Assembly (NCBI GenBank): GCA_031550725.1
Contig: JAVBOH010000016.1
Location: forward strand, 1-64,000
From: UBA946 sp031550725
Lineage (GTDB): Bacteria > Bacillota > Clostridia > Oscillospirales > Ruminococcaceae
DNA length: 64,000 bases
Direction: 5' to 3'
The position numbers were made by a program, and so were the translations under genes. Below, piece after piece: positions 1-9,296 of the stretch. Every line of letters starts with the position of its first letter. Within the stretch, counting starts at the first letter, position 1. Under the pieces are notes generated by a model. That model did not search any database and was not told the DNA's origin. It saw only the letters and a program-made list of their open reading frames with translations.

Positions 1-13
1 TACTGATTGTTCA

Positions 14-40
14 CGGGACGTCGAGGACGCCGTCCCCTAC
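14..40. repeat. GC-rich inverted-repeat arm, left copy
   Basis: A 27-bp GC-rich block (starts CGGGACGTCG, ends GTCCCCTAC) that recurs as an exact reverse complement at 1728-1754, so the isomerase-like gene lies between inverted copies. It stands out against the AT-rich surroundings. The partner arm that would complete a hairpin here would lie left of the window edge. It looks like half of a short palindromic dispersed element; no coding content is visible. Confidence 0.85.
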
Positions 41-48
41 AATTTTAT

Positions 49-1530
49 TTACGCAAATGGATTTTCTGTTTTATAAGGCACGCTCTTAGGCTGATTATAA
101 GAAATCTCCTCCACACCTAAATAACGGAAAACGCTATGCAAAGCCTTGCCGGAGTGATTAAACGCAACAGCACCATGATGAGGATATCTTCCCTCGATTA
201 AAACATGACGATAGAAACGTCCCATTTCCTTGATAGCAAAAATGCCGATACCACCGAATGAACGTGTTGCAACTGGCAATACTTCACCCTCTGCAATGTA
301 TGCTGTAAGCTTAGCATCAGCAGTACTCTGCAAACGGAAGAATGTAATATCAGATGCAGCAATATCACCCTCAAGAGTACCTCTTGTGATATCAGGTTCC
401 TTATCAGGCTCTAAACCTCTGTGCATAATAAGCTGATACTTCATAGTATGTGTCTTAAGCTTAGACGCAGCAGTATTTCCGCAGTGGAAGCCCATGAAAG
501 TATCAGTAAGATTATAATCAAACTTACCCTTGATATCTTCGTTATAAATATCAGCAGGAACACTGTTGTTGATGTCAAGAAGTGTACAGATATCACCTGA
601 TGCACACTGACCAATATATTCACTTAAAGCACCATAAATATCAACCTCACAAGCAACAGGAATGCCCATTGCAGTAAGACGTGAATTTACATAGCATGGA
701 ACGAAACCAAACTGTGTCTGGAATGATGGCCAGCATTTATTAGCGAATACAACATATTCACGGCTGCCCTTATGAGCCTCTGCCCAGTCAAGAAGTGTAA
801 TTTCATACTGTGCAAGACGTGGCAAAATACCAGCCATCTTGTTGCCGTCACCAAGCTCACTCTCCATATCAGCGATAACTTCAGCAATACGAGGGTCATT
901 AGCATGAGCATGATATTCTGCATATAAATCCAATTCGGAGTTTTCTTCAATTTCTACGCCGATATTATATAGCTGCTTAATAGGAGCATTACAAGCAAGG
1001 AAATCCTGTGGACGAGGACCAAATGATATAATCTTTAGTGAGGCAAGACCTAGAATAGTTCTTGCAACAGGAACGAATTCAGCAATCATATCAGCAACTT
1101 CAAAGCAAGTGCCAACAGGATATTCAGGTATGTAAGCCTTAACGTTTCTTAGTCCAAGATTGTAGCTTGCATTAAGCATACCACAATAAGCATCACCACG
1201 TCCATTCATAAGTGTGTCTTTGCTTTCTTCAGCAGCAGCAACAAACATTACAGGAGCACCAAAATTCTTAGCAAGCAAGACTTCAGCAGTTTCAGGGCCA
1301 AAGTTGCCAAGGTAAACGACCAAAGCGTTAACACCATTAGCCTTAATATCTTCCAAGGCTTTCATCATATGAATTTCACTCTCAACAGTTACAGGACATT
1401 CATAAATTTCTAACCCCTTATCAGCGGCAGCCTTAACAACATTAGCACGTCTGGATGCAGACAATTCCATAGGGAAACAATCTCTTGATACAGCGACAAT
1501 ACCAAGTTTAATCTGTGGAACATTAATCAT
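49..1530 (-). CDS. L-fucose/L-arabinose isomerase family protein
   Basis: Predicted 493-residue cytosolic sugar isomerase of the broad L-fucose/L-arabinose isomerase superfamily, which interconverts aldoses and ketoses with a divalent metal. The N-terminal part (IKLGIVAVSRDCFPMELS) has the Rossmann-like opening of the family, followed by conserved-looking blocks such as VVYLGNFGPE, NKCWPSFQ and a C-terminal GRYPHHGAVAFNHSG. The exact substrate cannot be told. The reading frame extends 28 codons further upstream, but the ATG at 1530 is chosen because an AGAAAGG ribosome binding site lies about 8-14 bases before it. The gene stands alone, flanked by inverted copies of a GC-rich repeat (14-40 and 1728-1754), so it may be a mobile or recently placed catabolic gene; that is inference. 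Confidence 0.8.
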   Translation of the reverse strand: MINVPQIKLGIVAVSRDCFPMELSASRRANVVKAAADKGLEIYECPVTVESEIHMMKALEDIKANGVNALVVYLGNFGPETAEVLLAKNFGAPVMFVAAAEESKDTLMNGRGDAYCGMLNASYNLGLRNVKAYIPEYPVGTCFEVADMIAEFVPVARTILGLASLKIISFGPRPQDFLACNAPIKQLYNIGVEIEENSELDLYAEYHAHANDPRIAEVIADMESELGDGNKMAGILPRLAQYEITLLDWAEAHKGSREYVVFANKCWPSFQTQFGFVPCYVNSRLTAMGIPVACEVDIYGALSEYIGQCASGDICTLLDINNSVPADIYNEDIKGKFDYNLTDTFMGFHCGNTAASKLKTHTMKYQLIMHRGLEPDKEPDITRGTLEGDIAASDITFFRLQSTADAKLTAYIAEGEVLPVATRSFGGIGIFAIKEMGRFYRHVLIEGRYPHHGAVAFNHSGKALHSVFRYLGVEEISYNQPKSVPYKTENPFA

Positions 1531-1621
1531 AGTAATATACGACCTTTCTAATTTTAAATGAATAATTATTTTAGAACTTGTATTCATAAGGATTGTGTGC
1601 GTATTTTCGAGCATAATTTTT

Positions 1622-1655
1622 TTACAGACAAGAATTTTTAACTAAGTCTGTGAAA
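1622..1655. other. Hairpin upstream of isomerase-like gene
   Basis: Inverted repeat ACAGAC / GTCTGT separated by an AT-rich loop, located in the spacer upstream of the isomerase-like gene. It could be an operator or leader hairpin. The stem is short, so its meaning is uncertain. Confidence 0.35.
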
Positions 1656-1727
1656 AAATTTGCCAAAAAGATGTGTATATAGACTTGTGAAGACGAGTTC
1701 TTAGATATATTTTATATTTTTATTTTT

Positions 1728-1800
1728 GTAGGGGACGGCGTCCTCGACGTCCCGTTAATCTGTTCGTTTTTCACGGGTCGTCGGGGACGCCGACCCCTAC
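1728..1800. repeat. GC-rich palindromic dispersed element
   Basis: Two arms face each other across a 19-nt AT-rich loop: 1728-1754 (GTAGGGGACGGCG start) and 1774-1800 (ends GACGCCGACCCCTAC). The left arm is the exact reverse complement of 14-40; the right arm is a diverged copy. The unit would fold into a strong hairpin of about 27 bp with a few mismatches. It sits between two same-strand genes, so it may also terminate the lipoprotein transcript, although no clear T-tract follows. Confidence 0.8.
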
Positions 1801-1813
1801 TATATAAAAATAT

Positions 1814-2491
1814 TTATTCTTCCTTAGCTGTTGTAACGCCTGCAACGCTTGTTGAAACCTTATTAGTTTTTTCCATAACTTCAATGGAGTAATAAGTTAC
1901 ATAATAACCCTCAACATCCTCAATAGTATCAAATGTTTCCACCATTTTAAATGTCACAGTATAGCTTGGACAGTCATACTTCATTTCAGTCACAAGCTCA
2001 AGGTCAATACCCTCTGTGCCAGTCATGCTTCCAACACCTTCTGCTTTATGGAAATCTCTAAGTGCTTTAGCTTTATTCAAGAAATATTCTTCACCAATTT
2101 TACGGTCAAGCAAACAGTAAACTTCTTCAGCATAACCATTTAAGAATAAATCTGTTTCACCCTTTTTTGTTTGGAAATAGTATGTTACAAAAGAATCATC
2201 AACATAATAAAACATTGCTTCTTCAGGCAGCAGAGTTTTTATTTCCATAATATCAGTATCTTTTTCAACACACCAAAGCGTAGTATCATTCTCATAATTA
2301 AGCTGCGTTCCATTGTTCTGCATTCCGATAATTTTTGTCATTGGCATACCAAGACGAATTTTTGTAAGAATCCCAGTATATTCAGCAAGCTCAGCGGCAG
2401 CATCTTCATCTTTTTTACAAGCAGTCAATGAAATCAATGACAGTGACATTACTAAAACCATAAATACATTAATAAATCTCTTAAATCTCAT
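1814..2491 (-). CDS. Putative lipoprotein of unknown function
   Basis: A 225-residue protein with a clear lipoprotein signal: basic MRFKRF start, a hydrophobic stretch, and an LTAC lipobox followed by a charged KKDED segment, so it is probably anchored to the outer face of the membrane through a lipidated Cys. The mature part shows no family I recognise. A GTG five codons upstream (2506) is possible, but ATG at 2491 is preferred because a GTGAGG ribosome binding site sits at the right distance. It is divergent from the GH130 gene, sharing the spacer with its promoter. Confidence 0.7.
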   Translation of the reverse strand: MRFKRFINVFMVLVMSLSLISLTACKKDEDAAAELAEYTGILTKIRLGMPMTKIIGMQNNGTQLNYENDTTLWCVEKDTDIMEIKTLLPEEAMFYYVDDSFVTYYFQTKKGETDLFLNGYAEEVYCLLDRKIGEEYFLNKAKALRDFHKAEGVGSMTGTEGIDLELVTEMKYDCPSYTVTFKMVETFDTIEDVEGYYVTYYSIEVMEKTNKVSTSVAGVTTAKEE

Positions 2492-2621
2492 ATCAATAAA
2501 CCTCACTTAATAAATCATAAATAAAACTTTACTTTTCACAGCTCTCAAAAACTGTCAAATACACATACTTATATAATAATACAAATTTTTTCAAAAGTCA
2601 ATGAATTTATCTAATTTTATC

Positions 2622-2650
2622 TTGTAATGCTAGAAAAAATGTTGTATAAT
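2622..2650 (+). promoter_or_regulatory. SigA-type promoter for GH130 gene
   Basis: TTGTAA at 2622-2627, 17-bp spacer, TATAAT at 2645-2650, about 65 bp before the GH130 start codon. This matches the housekeeping consensus well. Confidence 0.75.
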
Positions 2651-2716
2651 TGTATATGTATTAATTTTAGTTAATATTAATCAATTTATTAATATATTTT
2701 AAGGAGAGATAAATTT

Positions 2717-3901
2717 ATGTCAGTAAACGAAAGCTTTAAAGTAAACTATGAGCGTGTCAATGCAAAGTATGAGGAATTAATAAACCGTAAAAACAAGGTT
2801 TCAGAGTGTTATAACGGTATTTATGACACATATGAAAACCCTGTTTTAACAGCAGCACACGCACCGATTTTGTGGAAATATGACCTTAATCCTGAAACAA
2901 ACCCATACTTTATGGAGCGTCTTGGAATTAATGCTGTGCTTAATTCAGGAGCAATTGAGCTTAATGGCAAATTTTATCTTGTTGCAAGAGTTGAGGGAAA
3001 TGACAGGAAGTCATTTTTTGCTGTTGCAGAGTCAGACAGCCCTGTGGATAATTTTCGTTTCTGGGACTTCCCTGTTTTGTTGCCTGACACAAACCCAGAG
3101 GAAACCAATGTCTATGATATGCGACTAACAAAGCATGAGGATGGATATATATATGGTGTATTCTGTTCCGAAAGCAAGGATACGACTTCAAATGACCTTT
3201 CCGCAGCAGTTGCACAAGCAGGAATTGTTCGCACAAAGGACTTAATTACATGGGAGCGCCTGCCTAACCTAAAATCAAAATCACCTCAGCAAAGAAATGT
3301 TGTTCTCCACCCTGAATTTGTTGACGATAAGTATGCATTTTATACTCGCCCACAGGATGATTTTATTCAGACTGGTTCAGGCGGCGGCGTTTGCATAGGA
3401 CTTGCAGAGGATATAACGAATCCAGTTATATTCACTGATGAAACGGTTATATCACCAAGAATTTACCATACTATAACAGAGGTTAAGAACGGAGCAGGTG
3501 CAGTTCCGATTAAGACTGACCGTGGCTGGATACACATTGCTCATGGTGTGCGTAATACAGCAGCAGGACTTCGCTATGTTATATATGTGTTTGCAACAGA
3601 CCTCAATGACCCGACAAAGCTAATTGCATCTCCATCGGGATATCTTATTGCACCACATGGCGCAGAGCGTGTTGGTGATGTATCAAACGTTGCATTCACA
3701 AACGGTGCAATTGCACGTGAAAACGGCGATGTTTACATTTATTATGCATCCTCCGACACAAGACTTCATGTTGCATACACAACAATTGACAGACTTATTG
3801 ATTATACATTCAATACCCCATCCGACCCACTTCGTTCTGTTGACTGCGTTAAACAAAGATGTGAGCTTGTTAAGAAAAATCTTGAATATCTAAATAAATA
3901 A
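2717..3901 (+). CDS. GH130 4-O-beta-D-mannosyl-D-glucose phosphorylase
   Basis: Predicted 394-residue cytosolic phosphorylase of glycoside hydrolase family 130, subfamily 1 type. These enzymes split 4-O-beta-mannosyl-glucose with phosphate to give mannose 1-phosphate and glucose during use of beta-mannan products. Near-diagnostic blocks are present: PVLTAAHAPILWKYDLNPE, NPYFMERLGINA, RVEGNDRKSFFAVAESD, ETNVYDMRLTKHEDG, VVLHPEFVDDKYAFYTRPQD, HGVRNTAAGLRYV and YYASSDTRLHVA. The Asp of NVYDMRLT is the expected general acid. Length is typical. A strong AAGGAG site precedes the ATG. There is no adjacent transporter or epimerase, so the gene appears to be a stand-alone unit behind its own promoter. 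Confidence 0.93.
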   Translation: MSVNESFKVNYERVNAKYEELINRKNKVSECYNGIYDTYENPVLTAAHAPILWKYDLNPETNPYFMERLGINAVLNSGAIELNGKFYLVARVEGNDRKSFFAVAESDSPVDNFRFWDFPVLLPDTNPEETNVYDMRLTKHEDGYIYGVFCSESKDTTSNDLSAAVAQAGIVRTKDLITWERLPNLKSKSPQQRNVVLHPEFVDDKYAFYTRPQDDFIQTGSGGGVCIGLAEDITNPVIFTDETVISPRIYHTITEVKNGAGAVPIKTDRGWIHIAHGVRNTAAGLRYVIYVFATDLNDPTKLIASPSGYLIAPHGAERVGDVSNVAFTNGAIARENGDVYIYYASSDTRLHVAYTTIDRLIDYTFNTPSDPLRSVDCVKQRCELVKKNLEYLNK

Positions 3902-3998
3902 CTGATTTACCGTAAGAGCTACTATAAAAACCAATGTCAAAGATTTAGAAGATACATTATATTGCATAAATCCAATACATAACGAAAGGACGATACAA

Positions 3999-4175
3999 AT
4001 GGCGATACCTGAAAACCCTGTTATTTTGCTAAGCTATATAAATACAAAGCTTCGTGATGATTATAGTAGCCTTGAAATATTCTGCGAAAATCTTGATGTG
4101 AATATAAATGATATTAAAGAAAAGCTAACAGGAATAGGCTATAATTATGATGAAAGCTTAAATCAGTTTGTATAA
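3999..4175 (+). CDS. DUF4250 family small protein
   Basis: A 58-residue open frame starting at an ATG preceded by GAAAGGA. It begins MAIPENPVILLSYINTKLRD and ends in GYNYDESLNQFV, matching the small DUF4250 family of Firmicutes, whose hallmark is the LLSxxNTKLRD motif. Function is unknown. The middle (SSLEIFCENLDVNINDIKEKL) resembles a short helix-turn-helix-like helical bundle, which is only an impression. It lies between the GH130 gene and the nusA operon promoter. Confidence 0.85.
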   Translation: MAIPENPVILLSYINTKLRDDYSSLEIFCENLDVNINDIKEKLTGIGYNYDESLNQFV

Positions 4176-4229
4176 GCACATGGAATATGTACAAAATTAC
4201 CTATTTGTTGTTAAAAAATAAAAAAACGC

Positions 4230-4258
4230 TTGCAATTTATTGGTGAATGTGATATAAT
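4230..4258 (+). promoter_or_regulatory. SigA-type promoter of the nusA operon
   Basis: TTGCAA at 4230-4235, 17-bp spacer, TATAAT at 4253-4258. The start codon of rimP is about 90 bp further on, leaving a leader that includes a small GGAGA..TCTCC hairpin near 4290-4305. Confidence 0.85.
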
Positions 4259-4347
4259 AATAACAATGAATATTTACTAAATGAAAGGCTGGAGAACATC
4301 TCCGGTCTTTTATGTTTGTATGAACTAATTTTTAAAGGAGTGTTTAC

Positions 4348-4845
4348 ATGGCAGGAAAAAAAGGCGGTAACACCGTCGCAAAGGTTTATGAAATTGCAAA
4401 GCCAATCGCAGACGAATTAGGGCTTATTATTTGGGACATTGAATTTGTTAAAGAGGGTGCACTTTGGTTTTTACGTGTGTTTATTGACAAGGATGAGGGT
4501 TTTCTTGATATGGATGACTGCGAGAATATGACAAGACCGCTTAACAAAGCACTTGATGAAGCGGACCCGATTGAACAGAATTATATGCTTGAAGTTGGAT
4601 CTCCAGGTCTTGCGAGGGAGCTTAAAACTGAGGAACATTTTAATATGTATATCGACTGTCCTGTACGTATCAGATATATTCGTGAAACAGACGGCGTTAA
4701 AGAATTCATTGCACTTATTCGTGCATATAATAACAAGAACTCCATTTCTGTTGAAACAGAGGGTGGTATGCTTGACATAAACCCTGCTGATACAGCTTTC
4801 ATCAAGCTTTATGATGATGAGGACTTGTTTGATGACGAGGATTAA
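4348..4845 (+). CDS. rimP: Ribosome maturation factor RimP
   Basis: A 165-residue protein that assists 30S subunit maturation. It shows the family's two-domain layout: an N-terminal alpha/beta domain (IIWDIEFVKEGALWFLRVFIDKD, with the conserved LRVFID strand and the DDCENMTRPLNKALDE helix) and a C-terminal SH3-like domain after the family signature EVGSPGLARELK. The C-terminus is an acidic tail (DDEDLFDDED). AAAGGAG precedes the start. It is the first gene of the canonical rimP-nusA-infB operon, directly behind the promoter at 4230-4258. Confidence 0.95.
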   Translation: MAGKKGGNTVAKVYEIAKPIADELGLIIWDIEFVKEGALWFLRVFIDKDEGFLDMDDCENMTRPLNKALDEADPIEQNYMLEVGSPGLARELKTEEHFNMYIDCPVRIRYIRETDGVKEFIALIRAYNNKNSISVETEGGMLDINPADTAFIKLYDDEDLFDDED

Positions 4846-4982
4846 TAATATTTAAATCAATAAGGTTGGGGCGATGCACCGCAGTGTTATGAGCGCCCGT
4901 ATAAAATATTTTTGAATACTAATTTATATACAAAACATGAAACATAAGGCATTAGCCTTTAATTTAGGAGGAATTTATAAAA

Positions 4983-6029
4983 ATGAGTAAGGCACTTTTT
5001 GACGCTCTTGAAATTTTAGCAAATGAAAACGGTATTCCGCTCGAATCACTCGTTGATAAAATCAGTCAGGGCATAATGAAAGCAGTTAGAAAAGAATATC
5101 CTGACTGTGATGAATTTATGGTTGACATTGACCCTGCAAAGAAAAAATTTGATGTATGCGTAATGCGTACAGTTGTTGACGATGAGCCTATTGATATGAA
5201 TGAGATTAACATTGCAGAAGCACACGCAGCTGTATCAAAGAACGCAAAGCTTGGCGACTTAGTACCATTCAAACTTTCAACAGCACAGTTCGGACGTGTT
5301 GCTGCACAGTATGCAAAGCAGTCTATCCGTCATGATATCAAGGAATTTGAACGTGAAAAGCTGATTAATCAGTATAAGGACAAGGAGCATGAAGCTATTT
5401 CCGCAACTGTTCTAAAGGTTGAGCCTGCAACAGGCAACTGCTCGCTGACAATTGAAAAGAACGAAGTATACTTATTCAAAAATGAGCAAATCCCAGGCGA
5501 AGTTTTAACAGAGGGTGACATCATCAAGGTTTATGTTGTTGGTATAATTAACCCTGACAAAAAGCCTGCTATAAAAATTTCACGTACACATAAGGACTTG
5601 GTTAAGCGTTTGTTCGAGCTTGAAATTCCTGAAATTTTTGATGGTACTGTTGAAGTTAAATCAATTTCTCGTGAGGCTGGTTCTCGTACAAAAATCGCCG
5701 TATGGTCAAAAGACCCTAATGTTGACGCAGTTGGCGCTTGTATCGGTTCAAAACACAGTCGTATTGAAAAAATCGTTAATGAACTTAACGGAGAAAAAAT
5801 CGACATCATTGTATGGGATGAAGACCCTGCCGTATTTATTGCACATGCATTAGCACCAGCTGAGGTAAAGAGTGTTACAATTGAGGAGGGTGAGGAACGC
5901 ATTTGTACTGCAATCGTTCCAAACAACCAGATTTCACTTGCTATCGGCAACAAGGGACAGAATGCAAAGCTTGCTGCAAGACTTACAGGCTTTAAAATAG
6001 ATATTAAGCCAGAAAATCCAGTTGTGTAA
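4983..6029 (+). CDS. nusA: Transcription termination/antitermination factor NusA
   Basis: A 348-residue RNA polymerase-associated factor controlling pausing, termination and antitermination. Order of domains: N-terminal polymerase-binding domain (about 1-130), S1 domain (about 133-200), then KH1 and KH2 with NusA-typical AGSRTKIAV, GACIGSKHSRIEKIVNELNGEKIDI and LAIGNKGQNAKLAARLTG. It ends shortly after KH2, as usual in Firmicutes, without the acidic C-terminal repeats of the E. coli protein. Ribosome binding site TTAGGAGG. The 137-bp gap after rimP holds a short GC stem (about 4869-4898) of unknown role. Confidence 0.96.
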   Translation: MSKALFDALEILANENGIPLESLVDKISQGIMKAVRKEYPDCDEFMVDIDPAKKKFDVCVMRTVVDDEPIDMNEINIAEAHAAVSKNAKLGDLVPFKLSTAQFGRVAAQYAKQSIRHDIKEFEREKLINQYKDKEHEAISATVLKVEPATGNCSLTIEKNEVYLFKNEQIPGEVLTEGDIIKVYVVGIINPDKKPAIKISRTHKDLVKRLFELEIPEIFDGTVEVKSISREAGSRTKIAVWSKDPNVDAVGACIGSKHSRIEKIVNELNGEKIDIIVWDEDPAVFIAHALAPAEVKSVTIEEGEERICTAIVPNNQISLAIGNKGQNAKLAARLTGFKIDIKPENPVV

Positions 6030-6064
6030 GCACACCTAAAACTCTTGAAAGGATGGTCATAGGT

Positions 6065-6334
6065 ATGGCAGTTAAAAAAGTACCGATGCGTATGTGTCTT
6101 GGCTGCGGAGAAATGATGACAAAACGTTCACTGATAAGGGTTGTCAAATCACCAGAGGGTGAGGTTTCACTTGACTTGACTGGTAAAAAATCAGGAAGAG
6201 GAGCATATATATGCAAGTCTACTGAATGCTTTAACAAAGCTAGAAAAACAAGACGTTTCGAGAAAGCATTCTCCTGTCAGATTTCCGAGGATGTTTATAA
6301 CAGCATGGAAAGTGAGTTAACTGATAATGAATAA
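6065..6334 (+). CDS. rnpM: RNase P modulator RnpM (YlxR)
   Basis: An 89-residue basic protein of the YlxR/DUF448 family, recently linked in Bacillus to RNase P binding. Hallmarks are the start VPMRMCLGCGEMMTKRSLIR, a GKKSGRGAYIC segment, and a basic KARKTRRFEKAF stretch. An upstream in-frame ATG at 6053 overlaps the GAAAGGATGG ribosome binding site, so the ATG at 6065 is chosen. It overlaps ylxQ by 8 bp, which suggests translational coupling. Confidence 0.92.
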   Translation: MAVKKVPMRMCLGCGEMMTKRSLIRVVKSPEGEVSLDLTGKKSGRGAYICKSTECFNKARKTRRFEKAFSCQISEDVYNSMESELTDNE

Positions 6335-6635
6335 TGTAATCAATCTTCTCACTATATGCCGCAAAGCAGGAAAACTAACGCTTGGCTTTGATGCCACAAA
6401 GGAAGCACTGCTTGGTAAAAAGGCATATTTAATTATAACTGCATCTGATATATCGACAAAAACCGAAAAAGAAATTCGTTTTTTTGCTGAAAAATCAAAT
6501 GTCAACGCCGTAAAATCCGATATCACTATTGAAGAATATTATGTTGGACTTGGCAAAAAGGTTGGAATAATTGGTATTTGTGATGAGGGCTTTGCAAAAA
6601 AGCTTACAGAGCTTATTAATGTATCCGACACGTAA
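6327..6635 (+). CDS. ylxQ: YlxQ, L7Ae/L30e-type RNA-binding protein
   Basis: A 102-residue protein of the L7Ae/L30e/S12e fold, members of which bind kink-turn RNA. The opening NVINLLTICRKAGKLTLGFDAT and the block KKAYLIITASDISTKTEKEI fit YlxQ. The exact role in bacteria is unclear. It starts inside the 3' end of rnpM and is followed 30 bp later by infB, the standard order nusA-rnpM-ylxQ-infB. Confidence 0.9.
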   Translation: MNNVINLLTICRKAGKLTLGFDATKEALLGKKAYLIITASDISTKTEKEIRFFAEKSNVNAVKSDITIEEYYVGLGKKVGIIGICDEGFAKKLTELINVSDT

Positions 6636-6665
6636 TAAAACATTTATGGAGGTATTTATTTATTT

Positions 6666-9284
6666 ATGAGTATTAATAAAAAGCAGACAAAACAGAAGCT
6701 AACTGAAGTTGCAAAGGACTTAAATGTACCAAATCAGGAGCTTATCGATTTAGTTAAGGATAAGTTCGATGCAGTTAAAAAAGCAGGCGCAAGCCTTACT
6801 TCCGATGAAGTAAACGTTGTGCTTGAACATTACACACAAAACAATCAGGTCGAAAATTTCGATGCATATTTTGCTGATAAAACTAAGCCTGTAACCGAAA
6901 AGCCTAAAGCAGAAGAAAAAGCAGCACCAGCTCCAAAGGCTGCTAAAGCAGAGTCTAAGACTGAAACTAAACCAGCGGTTAAGAAAGAAACAAAGCCTGA
7001 AGCTAAACCGGTTGAAAAGAAAGAGGAAAAACCTGTGACACAAAACAAACCTGCTGTAAAACAGGATGTTAAACCAAATAACAATGCTAAGCCTGCACAA
7101 ACACCACAGCAGAATGTAAAGCCTGTGAATAACAATAATCAGCAGCAGAATAAGGGTGACAGATTTAATACACAAAACGTTCTTAACAAAAATGCTGATA
7201 ATAAAAAGCCTGTTCCAAAGCCTGTACAGCAGCCACAGCAAACAAACAAGACTAAGCTTAACGCTAACCTTGCAGATACACAAGCTGTTGTTAATCCAAA
7301 AATCCATAATGTCGATACAAGAGGCTCTTATGTTGAAATCGACAAATACAACGAAAAATATGAGAATATCGCACCAGTTGGCGGCGGTAATTCCAAGAAG
7401 CATGATAACTTCTCCAAAAAGCAGAAGATTAATCAGAAGTCACAGAAAAGAAAAAATCAGCAGTTTTCAAATAAGTTTGAAACTGAATCTGAAAAGTTAC
7501 GCCGTTTAGAGCTTGAGCGTGCAAGAAAGCAGCAGCTTAAGGTTCTTATCCCTGATGAAATCATGGTCTCTGAGCTTGCAGCACGTCTAAAGGTAACTGC
7601 AACCGACGTTATCAAAAAGCTTATGGGGCTTGGCGAAATGTGCACAATAAATCAGGTTATCGATTATGATACAGCAGCATTGGTTGCCGAGGAACTTGGC
7701 GCTAAGGTTGAAAAGGAAGTAATCATGACTATCGAAGAACGTCTTATCGACGACTCCGATGATGATGCAGGTGAGGGTGTTGAACGTGCACCTGTTGTAG
7801 TTGTAATGGGACACGTTGACCATGGTAAGACTTCTATCCTTGACCGTATTAGAGATGCAAGTGTTACATCAACTGAAGCAGGCGGTATCACACAGCATAT
7901 CGGTGCATACAGAGTTAATGTTGACGGCAAGGAAATCACATTCCTTGATACCCCAGGTCATGAAGCGTTCACATCAATGCGTGCTCGTGGTGCATCCGTA
8001 ACAGATATTGCTATCCTTGTTGTTGCCGCTGATGATGGTATCATGCCGCAGACAGTTGAAGCTATTAACCATGCTAAAGCAGCAGGTGTTCAGATTATCG
8101 TTGCTATCAACAAAATGGATAAGGAAACTGCAAACCCTGAAAATATCAAGCAGCAGCTAACTGAACATGGTCTTGTTATTGAAGAATGGGGCGGCGATGT
8201 TATCTGTGTTCCTGTTTCTGCAAAAACAGGCATGGGCTTTGACAACTTGCTTGAAAATATACTTCTTGTTGCTGAAGTTGCAGAGCTTAAGGCAAATCCT
8301 AACAGACTTGCTAAGGGTACTGTTATCGAAGCACGTCTTGATAAGGGCAGAGGTCCAATCGCAACAATACTTGTTCAGAACGGAACACTCCGCACTGGCG
8401 ATGTAATCATTGCCGGCACAGCTGTTGGTCACGTTCGTGTTATGACAAATGACAAGGGACAAATTGTTACAGAGGCAGGTCCATCTTACCCAGTTGAAAT
8501 CACAGGTCTTGGCGAAACCCCATCCGCTGGTGATATATTCAATGCTGTTGAGGATGAGCGTTTGGCTCGTGAGCTTGTTGATCAGCGTAAGCATGAAGCT
8601 AAGCAGGAGCAGTTCAAGCAGTATCAGAAGGTTACACTTGATAACTTGTTCAGCCAGATTGAACAGGGTGAAATCAAGGAACTTCCTATCATTGTTAAGG
8701 CTGATGTTCAAGGCTCTGTTGAGGCTGTTAAGCAGTCCTTAGAAAAGCTTACAAACGATGAAGTACGTGTACGTGTTATCCACGGTGCAGTTGGTGCTGT
8801 TTCTGAAAGTGACGTTATGCTTGCTGATGCTTCCAATGCTATCATCGTAGGCTTTAATGTACGTCCTGACCCAGTTGCTGCTGAACGTGCTGAATCTGAT
8901 GGTGTTGACGTTCGTTTGTATAGAATTATATATGACGCAATCGAAGAAATCACAACTGCGATGAAGGGTATGCTTGCACCTAAGACTCGTGAAATTAACC
9001 TTGGTCGTGTTGAAGTTAGACAATGTATCAAGATTTCAAACGTTGGTACTGTTTCAGGATGTTATGTCCTAAGTGGTAAGGTTACAAGAAATGCAGAAAT
9101 CCGTGTTGTTCGTGATGGTATTATCATCGCTGATGACAAGATGTCAAGCCTTAAGCGTTTTAAGGATGACGTTAAGGAAGTTGCAGAGGGCTACGAATGC
9201 GGTATCACTCTTAATAAGTTTAATGATGTTAAGGAAGGCGATATTTTCGAGGCTTACATCATTGAAGAATACAGACCTGACTAA
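6666..9284 (+). CDS. infB: Translation initiation factor IF-2
   Basis: An 872-residue GTPase that places initiator tRNA on the ribosome. Residues 1-60 form an IF2 N-terminal helical domain, followed by a low-complexity Lys/Pro/Ala/Gln/Asn-rich linker (about 75-280) and a second N-terminal subdomain (IPDEIMVSELAARL). The G domain has G1 GHVDHGKTS, G3 DTPGHEAF, G4 NKMD and G5 SAK motifs, followed by the beta-barrel and C-terminal tRNA-binding domains (ending with FEAYIIEEYRPD). Ribosome binding site GGAGG is followed by an AT-rich spacer. The linker is the only compositional oddity and is usual for clostridial IF-2. Confidence 0.97.
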   Translation: MSINKKQTKQKLTEVAKDLNVPNQELIDLVKDKFDAVKKAGASLTSDEVNVVLEHYTQNNQVENFDAYFADKTKPVTEKPKAEEKAAPAPKAAKAESKTETKPAVKKETKPEAKPVEKKEEKPVTQNKPAVKQDVKPNNNAKPAQTPQQNVKPVNNNNQQQNKGDRFNTQNVLNKNADNKKPVPKPVQQPQQTNKTKLNANLADTQAVVNPKIHNVDTRGSYVEIDKYNEKYENIAPVGGGNSKKHDNFSKKQKINQKSQKRKNQQFSNKFETESEKLRRLELERARKQQLKVLIPDEIMVSELAARLKVTATDVIKKLMGLGEMCTINQVIDYDTAALVAEELGAKVEKEVIMTIEERLIDDSDDDAGEGVERAPVVVVMGHVDHGKTSILDRIRDASVTSTEAGGITQHIGAYRVNVDGKEITFLDTPGHEAFTSMRARGASVTDIAILVVAADDGIMPQTVEAINHAKAAGVQIIVAINKMDKETANPENIKQQLTEHGLVIEEWGGDVICVPVSAKTGMGFDNLLENILLVAEVAELKANPNRLAKGTVIEARLDKGRGPIATILVQNGTLRTGDVIIAGTAVGHVRVMTNDKGQIVTEAGPSYPVEITGLGETPSAGDIFNAVEDERLARELVDQRKHEAKQEQFKQYQKVTLDNLFSQIEQGEIKELPIIVKADVQGSVEAVKQSLEKLTNDEVRVRVIHGAVGAVSESDVMLADASNAIIVGFNVRPDPVAAERAESDGVDVRLYRIIYDAIEEITTAMKGMLAPKTREINLGRVEVRQCIKISNVGTVSGCYVLSGKVTRNAEIRVVRDGIIIADDKMSSLKRFKDDVKEVAEGYECGITLNKFNDVKEGDIFEAYIIEEYRPD

Positions 9285-9296
9285 AATAATAATTTC

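Noticed and set aside
4983..6029. Truncated nusA
   Set aside because: Ending after the KH2 domain is normal for Firmicutes; the acidic repeats exist only in some proteobacteria.
6750..7403. Long open frame antisense to the infB linker
   Set aside because: It is the mirror of a low-complexity Lys/Gln/Asn-rich coding stretch, has no ribosome binding site and lies inside a well-supported gene.
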